Shown here piece by piece: positions 37,388-44,500 of a stretch of 64,000 nucleotides of DNA. A program made the position numbers and the translations under genes. Origin of the DNA: Tritrichomonas musculus (Eukaryota > Parabasalia > Tritrichomonadida > Tritrichomonadidae); contig JAPFFF010000001.1 in the NCBI GenBank assembly GCA_039105265.1, positions 6,138,001-6,202,000 on the forward strand. Reading direction: 5' to 3'. How positions within the stretch are numbered: position 1 is the first letter of the stretch; the number at the start of each line of letters is the position of its first letter. The notes under the pieces were generated by a model. The model was not told the origin of the DNA. It ran no database searches and saw only the letters and a program-made list of their open reading frames with translations.

Positions 37388-38935
37388 TTATTTATATACA
37401 ACACCTGTTTCTAATTCATTGTTTTGAAGTTCTCGAAGTATTCTCTTTCTAATATCTGGCATATTGCGTTGTTTAAACTTACCATTTCCTTCATGCAAAA
37501 AGGTACGACAAGATTCCATTAGAAACACTCCACAATCCTTGTTATTCCTTTGACTAGGTACATCATAATATTTTGCTTTTAACTTACCTGTTCCTGAAAT
37601 ATTGATCCACTTATTAAGTGTCTTTACCTCTGGTGCCATTGACTTATTCTCAGAGTCATAGCATTCGATTATTTTCTTTGAATATCGAACAATACATAAA
37701 ACCCAATGTTCTCCATCTGAACAAATGGGGACAAATACTTTATCGAAATGTGAAAATGACTGTTTACCTGAGATAGGACTTTTCATCAGTTCATGTATTT
37801 TTTCCATATCATTAGTCTCATATGCTCTAGAAAGGAGGGTATAAAATGCAGTAGGTAAAACCAATATTTTCTTTTTATCAAACTCTGCCTCATTTTGACC
37901 AGGTTGTTTATTCAATCTCTTTCCTTTGTTATATAGAAGTTTCAAGTAGTCATCAATAACATCTTCTTCTATATTTTCATCATTGACTAAACTCCTCCAA
38001 TCATGAATTTTATGACGTCTTTGGTCTACTGTATACTCTCCTGTCTTCTGTGGTGTCATACGGGGTTCTCTTGGAGGAGGACTAGTACCTCGAGAGGTAT
38101 GCGATGATGGAAACTGTGGAGGTGGTGATGAAGGAGGAGGAGGTGGTGGAGGTGGAGGTGAAGGTGAACGAGGTCGTTTTGATTTTGTCTTAGGTTGTTT
38201 TGATTTTTTCTTAGGTCTATCATCCTCGTCTAAATTTGTACTACTTTGAAGTAAAAGTTGAATTCTGTTTTGATTTTGGTCCCTTGTTGGTGGCTCAACA
38301 TTTGTGGGTCGGTTCCTACCGATTTTCCTAAGGTTAAGATGATAATCATTTCGATTTAAAGTTGGAGGTCTGGGTAATGGAGCCAATTCTGGTATATCAT
38401 CTGTTTGAATACCTCTAGTTTTATATTCTTTCTTATCACTTTTCAATGTTCTTTCTTTCATCTGCTCTCTCAGTTCTCTAGCTGCTTGTTTTTCCTCCTC
38501 AGTCTTCATTCGAGATATCCTTATGTTGATAATATCATAATGTAATTTTATCTCTGTTAATATACCTGTTGTTGATTCCTGGAGAGTATATTGATATGGC
38601 TTTAATACTGTTATGTAATGTCCATGTTCATCTTTATCATCTTGATTTTTCTTAATTGCAAAAACACAACCTGTAAATTTTGCTTTTGGTCTCTCTCTCT
38701 TGAGTCTATTAGCAAATTCAAGTACGTCTTTAAAAGCTATACTAGTATTTAAATATGTCTCATATAATTTTTGTAGATTTATTTGATTATTAGAGAACTT
38801 CCATATAGTTTGACCCAAACCTCTTGTTAATCTTGCAACATCTCTATCAACTAGTTTAGGTCGAAATTTAAAAGTACATTGTAGTAGTTGTATTTTATTG
38901 TTAGGTTTAGTTTGTGTGCCTTTATCACTTGTCAT
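37388..38935 (-). CDS. adenain/Ulp1-like cysteine protease with long N-terminal extension
   Basis: From Met 38935 (MTSDKGTQTK) it has 515 residues, much longer than adenovirus protease. The C-terminal 200 residues hold the protease: GEHWVLCIVRY (His near 408), ECYDSEN (Asp near 426) and PSQRNNKDCGVFL (Gln near 462, Cys near 467), the order of the adenain/Ulp1 fold. It would mature virion proteins. The N-terminal part carries two LC8-like motifs (DKGTQTKP at residues 4-11; TRGIQTDD near 170-180), a basic stretch and a poly-proline run (about 265-290). It starts 15 bp from a divergent gene. Confidence 0.9.
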   Translation of the reverse strand: MTSDKGTQTKPNNKIQLLQCTFKFRPKLVDRDVARLTRGLGQTIWKFSNNQINLQKLYETYLNTSIAFKDVLEFANRLKRERPKAKFTGCVFAIKKNQDDKDEHGHYITVLKPYQYTLQESTTGILTEIKLHYDIINIRISRMKTEEEKQAARELREQMKERTLKSDKKEYKTRGIQTDDIPELAPLPRPPTLNRNDYHLNLRKIGRNRPTNVEPPTRDQNQNRIQLLLQSSTNLDEDDRPKKKSKQPKTKSKRPRSPSPPPPPPPPPSSPPPQFPSSHTSRGTSPPPREPRMTPQKTGEYTVDQRRHKIHDWRSLVNDENIEEDVIDDYLKLLYNKGKRLNKQPGQNEAEFDKKKILVLPTAFYTLLSRAYETNDMEKIHELMKSPISGKQSFSHFDKVFVPICSDGEHWVLCIVRYSKKIIECYDSENKSMAPEVKTLNKWINISGTGKLKAKYYDVPSQRNNKDCGVFLMESCRTFLHEGNGKFKQRNMPDIRKRILRELQNNELETGVVYK

Positions 38936-38950
38936 TTTTATCATTATAAA
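38936..38950. promoter_or_regulatory. 15-bp divergent intergenic promoter
   Basis: Only TTTTATCATTATAAA separates the protease start codon from the divergent ATG at 38951. It holds a TCATT, like a trichomonad initiator, and a TATAAA directly before the plus-strand ATG. Confidence 0.5.
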
Positions 38951-39202
38951 ATGTCTCAATCAGACCGTATGTATATCCTCGTTAGAATTCTATCGAACAT
39001 CCATGAATATAATGTAGAGAGTGATGAAACTAGAAGAAAAAAATTGATGAAGACTATAAAAGAATTATCAGCTCAGTATTTCAAACCTGAACATCTTCAA
39101 ATAATGAGGATAGATAATGATATTGATTTTTTAGGTCGAATTGAACACTTTGCTTTGGAGTTCTTAGAACTATATATAGTTAATCTGCCCTCGCATTTAT
39201 AA
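38951..39202 (+). CDS. unknown 83-residue helical protein
   Basis: Starts MSQSDRMYILVRIL. Predicted all-helical, charged, with leucines at heptad-like spacing (RKKLMKTIKELSAQYF). Its 3' end overlaps the convergent HNH gene by about 23 bases. No family recognised. Confidence 0.5.
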   Translation: MSQSDRMYILVRILSNIHEYNVESDETRRKKLMKTIKELSAQYFKPEHLQIMRIDNDIDFLGRIEHFALEFLELYIVNLPSHL

Positions 39203-39515
39203 TTTTAGGCATATCCCTGTTATAGTTACTATCAGTTGGGGTTATCCATCTTAAGTTGCTTAGATGGTAGTCAGCCCTATTCCTATTGATATGGTCTACC
39301 TCTATTTTATGTTGTGGGTCATCATTAGGTATGAACTGTCTTGCTATAAGTACATGTTTCAAGTAGTAGTCGCCATTTAGACATACACGTATATACCCCT
39401 TAATATGTTTTGCATCTTTGCATATAAAATGATTACTCTTACGTCTTATAGTAAAGGGGTACCTATTCAGTATTTCATAGTCGTTAGTAAAGCCTTTGAG
39501 TGGCACAAATGACAT
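39180..39515 (-). CDS. small HNH endonuclease
   Basis: A 111-residue protein. The centre to C-terminus has the HNH_3-type core: KIEVDHINRNRADYHLSNLR and then WITPTDSNYNRD, with the conserved D-H, N-x-x-x-N and T-x-x-x-N positions. The N-terminal part (YPFTIRRKSNHF... IKGYIRVCL) resembles the beta module that precedes HNH in phage and giant-virus homing-type nucleases. Free-standing HNH genes of this kind are selfish or aid genome processing. Both neighbouring small genes are on the plus strand, so it may have been acquired separately. Confidence 0.87.
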   Translation of the reverse strand: MSFVPLKGFTNDYEILNRYPFTIRRKSNHFICKDAKHIKGYIRVCLNGDYYLKHVLIARQFIPNDDPQHKIEVDHINRNRADYHLSNLRWITPTDSNYNRDMPKIINARAD

Positions 39516-39566
39516 TTTCTCACTTTTTGAATGATTTAAATATTTTCATTTCATTTTTATTTTTGT

Positions 39567-39812
39567 ATGAGCAAGTGGGGGACAATCATTGTTGAAGGAA
39601 TTGATGATAAAGGACCTCTTTATTATCCTCTCGATGACAAAGAAAAAAACGTTATCAAGTTTCCAAAGAAAAAAAAGCGAGTAAACTTGTATAAAAACTA
39701 TTATGAACATCAAGAGAAAGAAGAAGAAGAGAAAGAAGAACTTCTAGATGTAGGTGTTCAAACTGAAAAAACTGAACTACCTCATATAGACGAACTACTT
39801 AGTAAAATTTAA
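39567..39812 (+). CDS. unknown 81-residue protein with a VQT motif
   Basis: Starts MSKWGTIIVEGID. A small beta-like head, a KKKKRVNLYKNYYEHQ basic segment, an EEEEKEELL acidic segment and then DVGVQTEKTELPH near the C-terminus, an LC8-type motif in a charged flexible context. No family recognised. Confidence 0.5.
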   Translation: MSKWGTIIVEGIDDKGPLYYPLDDKEKNVIKFPKKKKRVNLYKNYYEHQEKEEEEKEELLDVGVQTEKTELPHIDELLSKI

Positions 39813-39853
39813 CTTCTTTTATTTTATTGTTATTTTTTTTATTTTTGTCTTAA

Positions 39854-40102
39854 ATGAATAGCGCTCTTAACGGACTGAATAATGACGCAGAAGCTCTATA
39901 TGCAAGATTTAAAGTTATTAAAGACAAGATATTTGGAAAATGTATGAATGAAGATGATGATAAAATAGCTAGTCAATTCGATATAATGATAAATATAATC
40001 AAGTCATACAAAGAACTCTTTGAAGACATTGAAAAAGCTAAGTTATTATTGAAGTCAATTGGTGCACGTATCTCTATAGCTGAACATCAAAATAGACTAT
40101 GA
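39854..40102 (+). CDS. unknown 82-residue helical protein
   Basis: Starts at a TAAATG (MNSALNGLNNDAEALY). Predicted helical throughout, with heptad-like hydrophobic spacing that would suit a short coiled coil. The stop codon touches the right subterminal repeats. No family recognised. Confidence 0.5.
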   Translation: MNSALNGLNNDAEALYARFKVIKDKIFGKCMNEDDDKIASQFDIMINIIKSYKELFEDIEKAKLLLKSIGARISIAEHQNRL

Positions 40103-40491
40103 GGGACCCGAGGTAGTTGTTTAGGTCCCTAGTAGTAGTGGGGACCCGAGGTAGTTGTTTAGGTCCCTAGTAGTAGTGGGGACCCGAGGTAGTTGTTTAG
40201 GTCCCTAGTAGTAGTGGGGACCCGAGGTAGTTGTTTAGGTCCCTAGTAGTACTTCAAGAAAAAACAAGTAGTGGGGACCCGAGGTAGTTGTTTAGGTCCC
40301 TAGTAGTAGTGGGGACCCGAGGTAGTTGTTTAGGTCCCTAGTAGTACTTCAAGAAAAAAACAAGTTGAAGAAAAAATTTTTTTATTTTTTTTTTTTTTAT
40401 TTTTTATTTTTTATTTTTATCACGAGTTCGTGTTGACGTGTGGGCTTAAGCGTAGCGTGGCCCCAACGGAAACCGACTCGTATATACTACT
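40102..40491 (-). repeat. right terminal inverted repeat of the inner Polinton with six hairpin-forming subterminal repeats
   Basis: Mirror image of 17306-17668: six copies of the GGGACC...GGTCCC unit (four on the left), an A/T tract, and a terminal 79 bp identical to the left end. The different copy numbers beside identical termini show that the array changes faster than the unique sequence. Confidence 0.93.
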
Positions 40492-40540
40492 CAGTAAAAA
40501 AAAATTAAATTCGTTTAAATGAAATCAATCGTTTTCACTC

Positions 40541-42484
40541 TTACTCATACCCGGATGGAACACCTGCTGGATAATAATCGACACCATTTACAGACCAGGT
40601 AAAGTAAGTATCAGAGCAAATCCATGCTTCTGGGCTTGGTGGATGGATTTGTGGCAATTCAGGTACTGGAATGAAATATGTATCATCCATACCGCGATAT
40701 AATGGTTGGCCTCTGAAGGTTACTGTAATGGAATTACTGCCTGTGTCAATGCCATCAAAGACGTAGCCTGCATTGCTTCGTTCGAGCTGGAAGTTAATAC
40801 CAAATGATGTTCCGTCACTTCTGCAGTTAGTGTATCTCTTACCGGTAACAGGGTCGTTTAGCGGTTGAGTAAAGCTGTCTTCGAACTCTTGTGTTGCCTC
40901 TAATGCTCCATCTAATTCGTTAGCGATTAATTGATGTTGGTAGAAGCGAGCTCCACAGGTGCTCTGGAATTCTGTATCCGGATAGGTTCTCTTATTAGCC
41001 ACCAATTGCACATTCTGGTACATTATATTCTCGAAGCATGTTATATCTGCAGGGCTCTTAGGGAACATCATTGTGATATTCGTAGCGTTGCGTAATGGAA
41101 TGCTCTTACTGATTTCTAATCCGTTTACCTTTGCTGTGCCCTCAAATATTTCTCTTGTGAGTTCCTGTGATGGTATCAATAATGGTGTTTGCAGTTCTCT
41201 GACGAGGCCTTTATATACATCTGGTTTGAGCCCGAATCCAGCAAGATTGCTTCTGCCTAATTGTATAGTTCCACCAACAACATCTAACACAACTTTACCG
41301 ACCTTAAGGTTAATGTTGTCTGCTTTCTTCGATGAAACAAGTAGTGCGCCCTTAAGGTTATTATCTAGAAGTTTTACTGTATCGCCTGCATTAAGGATAT
41401 AATCAGGATTGGAAGCAGCGACTTCTTCAGCGAACCATGCTTTATTGGAATCTTCTTTACGGACACCATACTTCTCATATTCTTCATCTGTGTAGGTAAA
41501 ATGTATTACTATTGGTTCTGCTTCATCGTTATGCGTATCTTTTCTCATTTGTTGAGCTTCACCGCCTTCTGGAACTGTATCAGTGTATGGCTTGCCTGCA
41601 TGCATTCGTTGATACTTAATTGTTAGCTCTTGTTTAGGTGCTGGCGAGCCTGAATAGTGCGTAACGATTGTAGATGGAAGGCCAACCTGAGTGAACTTCC
41701 TTGTTATTGGTATTACTGCTGGCATTTGTTCATCTATTTCTTTATCCTCTAGGAACTGTAATGTTTCCTTGACGATATTTGGGTTAACTTGTGCCCATAC
41801 CATTGCTCTTAATGATGTCTTTACTTCTTCCTCTATTTCACCGCAAATGGCATTAGGGTACAATTGCCATGCCTGTAATGCAAGTTGGTCGATAAATGGA
41901 ATGGTCAACTCTATAGTAAGCTTATGTATTTGCCCGTCAGCAATATCTTTGAGGTCTACGTAACAGCCACAGACTGATGGGCTATATTGTGATACATTTT
42001 CCCAGGTGCTGTGAGAGAACTTGGATGTTGCTTTAGCGTCTCTTGGTTTAATGCTGTTATAGGCAAAAGATTCGCGCTGTAATTCATCTTGCCTGTATGA
42101 ATCTAATAGTTTGCCGTTAATCCAGAATCTACAGTCTTCATAGAACTCTACCGCGTTCTTGAATCCAACAAATAATTTCATTATGCCGTTAGTGTCTGCA
42201 GAAACGTCAATCTTTTCTGATAACTTAATACTAAAGTCCAGAAGGATGGTGCTGAATGATTTCTCTATTTGTGTTATAGTATGGCCTGTATGGGTCAATT
42301 TTATTCTCGTTTTTGTTCCTACTGGCATTGGTGCATCCTTATTGGTAAACTCTTCCATCACAAACGAAAATGAATTATCCCCACCGTTGCGTTGTATCAG
42401 ATTACGCATCTTATTCTGGAAGAAAGAAAGAACGTCTCCTTCATTGTTACCTGTGTTCTTAGCTTGAGCGTTTTGGTATGTCAT
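40541..42484 (-). CDS. major capsid protein (double jelly roll), outer Polinton
   Basis: A 647-residue protein. The N-terminal part has LFVGFKNAVEFYED and FWINGKLLDSY, aligned with the inner capsid protein's GFKDARDAVEKYE region, then VCGCYVDLKDIADGQ and KLTIELTIPFIDQLAL followed by YPNAICGEIE. The second half includes TRKFTQVGLPSTIV and a C-terminal region ending in VDYYPAGVPSGYE. Coding composition is less AT-rich than that of the inner element. The inner element ends 49 bp downstream of its stop codon. Confidence 0.85.
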   Translation of the reverse strand: MTYQNAQAKNTGNNEGDVLSFFQNKMRNLIQRNGGDNSFSFVMEEFTNKDAPMPVGTKTRIKLTHTGHTITQIEKSFSTILLDFSIKLSEKIDVSADTNGIMKLFVGFKNAVEFYEDCRFWINGKLLDSYRQDELQRESFAYNSIKPRDAKATSKFSHSTWENVSQYSPSVCGCYVDLKDIADGQIHKLTIELTIPFIDQLALQAWQLYPNAICGEIEEEVKTSLRAMVWAQVNPNIVKETLQFLEDKEIDEQMPAVIPITRKFTQVGLPSTIVTHYSGSPAPKQELTIKYQRMHAGKPYTDTVPEGGEAQQMRKDTHNDEAEPIVIHFTYTDEEYEKYGVRKEDSNKAWFAEEVAASNPDYILNAGDTVKLLDNNLKGALLVSSKKADNINLKVGKVVLDVVGGTIQLGRSNLAGFGLKPDVYKGLVRELQTPLLIPSQELTREIFEGTAKVNGLEISKSIPLRNATNITMMFPKSPADITCFENIMYQNVQLVANKRTYPDTEFQSTCGARFYQHQLIANELDGALEATQEFEDSFTQPLNDPVTGKRYTNCRSDGTSFGINFQLERSNAGYVFDGIDTGSNSITVTFRGQPLYRGMDDTYFIPVPELPQIHPPSPEAWICSDTYFTWSVNGVDYYPAGVPSGYE

Positions 42485-42569
42485 GTACTCTTTTGGTTAT
42501 CAATAAAAAACAAAATTATCGGATAATAAAAGCGCAATATAGATTTTTATCTCACATGAAAACACACAG

Positions 42570-42851
42570 ATGGCGTTTGGAAGTTGGTTCAAGAATATCG
42601 TTAAAGGGGCAAAGAATATCATCGGAAAGGCCTTACCAGTACTGAAGAAAGGTGCCGAATTGGTCAATAAAGTAGCGCCCATAGCTAAAGACATAATTGG
42701 TGGCCCAGTTGGAGATTTAATCGGAAAAGTTGGTGATGTTGCCGGTAAAGTCAACAATAAATTAAGCGGTAAAAATATGATTGGCGGCAATGCAGGTAAG
42801 AGAAAAGTGCTACTGAATACAGAACAATACCCATTCCTTAATGACTACTAA
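42570..42851 (+). CDS. small Gly/Lys-rich amphipathic protein (minor capsid candidate), outer Polinton
   Basis: A 93-residue protein starting MAFGSWFKNIVKGAKN. Repeated G-K-A/V spacing (FKNIVKGAKNIIGKALP) predicts amphipathic helices like membrane-active peptides; the C-terminus has GGNAGKRKVLL. Similar small proteins next to capsid genes act as cement or membrane-lytic factors in adenovirus-like particles. It is the likely counterpart of the inner element's gene at 33889. Function is inferred from character and place. Confidence 0.55.
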   Translation: MAFGSWFKNIVKGAKNIIGKALPVLKKGAELVNKVAPIAKDIIGGPVGDLIGKVGDVAGKVNNKLSGKNMIGGNAGKRKVLLNTEQYPFLNDY

Positions 42852-43042
42852 GATATTTTTGCCTGGGCGTTAGCTGTAGAGTTTGCATCGCATTTCTTCA
42901 GTGAGAGGCGGGTCGGGAGCCAGTTCAGATAGCTTTAATAATAGATTAACGAATTCAATTACGGTCAAACAGGCTAGAAAGAAATCAGTAAGATTCATTT
43001 TAACCGAAACAAAATAGATATTTTTATTCATCATTAAATAGC

Positions 43043-43354
43043 ATGAATCTGAAGATAATAGAGCCCATAACACACCCGAACAAAGAATTTCGTTCACCGG
43101 ATGAGTTCAATTTATGGTACAACAAAAATAAAGAATCGGTAGATGCATTAACGACGCATAAGCTCAACAAGATGTATCACATAGAAGGATACCGTATAAC
43201 GAAGATAAAAGGAGTGCTGATGCTGAAGAAGATGAAAGAGCCAGAAGAAGAAAACTATGTAGAAACACAAATCGAGCAATTGAGGAGCGATATAGACCAG
43301 ATAAAGAAAGCTATTGGTGAAATCATTAAGGTCGTCAATGGAGAGCAGCAATAA
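43043..43354 (+). CDS. unknown 103-residue protein, outer Polinton
   Basis: Starts MNLKIIEPITHPN. A compact domain (FRSPDEFNLWYNKN, then LNKMYHIEGYRITKIKG) is followed by a short coiled coil (about residues 75-100). It ends two bases from the convergent ATPase gene. The phrase looks conserved, but I cannot place the family. Confidence 0.55.
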   Translation: MNLKIIEPITHPNKEFRSPDEFNLWYNKNKESVDALTTHKLNKMYHIEGYRITKIKGVLMLKKMKEPEEENYVETQIEQLRSDIDQIKKAIGEIIKVVNGEQQ

Positions 43355-43355
43355 G

Positions 43356-44465
43356 TTATTTTTGTCCTCCTATAATGTTCGTTTCTCCACCGTCTGTTAC
43401 CTGCACACAAAGAGCCGGATAGGAATCTGGATGCCTCCTTTTATAGTCTACCATTAGCTTGTAATAGTAATTAAAGTCTTCCCATGATAGATTCGATGCG
43501 GCCTGTGAATATATATACCTTAACTGTTGGTCGTTGAAGCAAGGAAAGATGAACAATGATGTAATCTCATTCTTCATATGTGGTTTCAATCCTTTCCATC
43601 CCTGAATCAACAAGAAATAAGACATGTTCGTATGCCTGCACCGCTTTATTGCTTGGCTGAAAAAAGATTCCTCGTTGGAGAATAACTTGCTGTTACTGAT
43701 ATCATCGAAGAGCACAAGAGTATGCAAGAATTCTGCTGAATAATTATTCACATGAAGGAGCTCTTTCATTTGCTGTATTCGTTCACCTTCCTGCTGCTCT
43801 GTAGTTTCCCCATGCTTTATCTTATAGTATAAGTTTTTCGCTCCGATAAGATTCCTGATGTAATTCTCTGCATCGGCCTCAGCAATTGTTACGTAAGGCA
43901 ATGTTGGGCTGAAAAGGTCTCTTAATGCTCTCCAGCTACGGTCATTTTCTTCTCCATCTTTAGTGACATAAACGAGCAAATGATGTGTGTATAAAAGAGA
44001 TATCTTAATGATTTCCTGTAGGGCAATTACTGTCTTACCCATATTCTGTTTACCTACGATAACATTAACGGAATTGTATTTAATATTTACCGATGGATGG
44101 ATGGGAGCAATGAATGCACCTGACATTTCTTCTTGATGGTCCTTTAGTGTATTCGCTACGATGTTATTTATTTCGTTCAGATTAATTCTGCTGTCGAAGT
44201 CATCCATAGACACAAGCCCTTGCATTGCCTTATCTATATAGTCGTTTATGTATTGTCGGTATTGATTTATACCGCCCATCCTTTTATATTCTTTATTGAT
44301 TCCTGGTCGGTGTAATACTGGCTTTCGTTTCTTTTTCTTGGTGTTATCAGTTAAATATCCTTCGGAGCGTGCACTATTGTTATCATTATCTGAATCAAAG
44401 TCGTATTCAGCAAATGCTTTATTACCGTATATATCATCACTAGAGGCGTAATCGTTATCATTCAT
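43356..44465 (-). CDS. DNA-packaging ATPase (FtsK/HerA-like), outer Polinton
   Basis: A 369-residue protein. Walker A is VGKQNMGKTVIAL (near 135-147) and Walker B is LVLFDDISNSK (near 249-258), followed by FFSQAIKRCRHTNMSYFLL with the family's arginine region and sensor strand. The first 110 residues are acidic and then basic and are not conserved with the inner ATPase. An AT-rich motif AATATTTATTTTT lies upstream of the start. Confidence 0.9.
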   Translation of the reverse strand: MNDNDYASSDDIYGNKAFAEYDFDSDNDNNSARSEGYLTDNTKKKKRKPVLHRPGINKEYKRMGGINQYRQYINDYIDKAMQGLVSMDDFDSRINLNEINNIVANTLKDHQEEMSGAFIAPIHPSVNIKYNSVNVIVGKQNMGKTVIALQEIIKISLLYTHHLLVYVTKDGEENDRSWRALRDLFSPTLPYVTIAEADAENYIRNLIGAKNLYYKIKHGETTEQQEGERIQQMKELLHVNNYSAEFLHTLVLFDDISNSKLFSNEESFFSQAIKRCRHTNMSYFLLIQGWKGLKPHMKNEITSLFIFPCFNDQQLRYIYSQAASNLSWEDFNYYYKLMVDYKRRHPDSYPALCVQVTDGGETNIIGGQK

Positions 44466-44500
44466 TTTACCCTGATATAAAAATAAATATTGCCTTATTT

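Larger units (their letters stand above)
17306..40491. mobile_element. inner Polinton (Maverick), looks largely whole, inserted in the outer one
   Basis: Inverted termini start AGTAGTATATACGAG at 17306 and are mirrored at 40491. The outermost 79 bp are identical on both sides, which suggests recent insertion. The 23.2-kb element encodes DNA polymerase B, integrase with a chromodomain-like tail, packaging ATPase, double-jelly-roll capsid protein, adenain-like protease, an 1819-residue fibre-like protein, an HNH endonuclease and about ten small unknown proteins. Flanking six bases are ACGGCA and CAGTAA, so no perfect target duplication is visible. All core frames look open. It is much more AT-rich in coding sequence and very different in protein sequence from its host Polinton, so it belongs to another lineage rather than being a copy of it. 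Confidence 0.94.

Noticed and set aside
17300-40497. Six-base target duplication around the inner Polinton
   Set aside because: The flanks ACGGCA and CAGTAA (or CGGCAA and CAGTAA when shifted on one side only) do not match exactly, so I do not claim a duplication.
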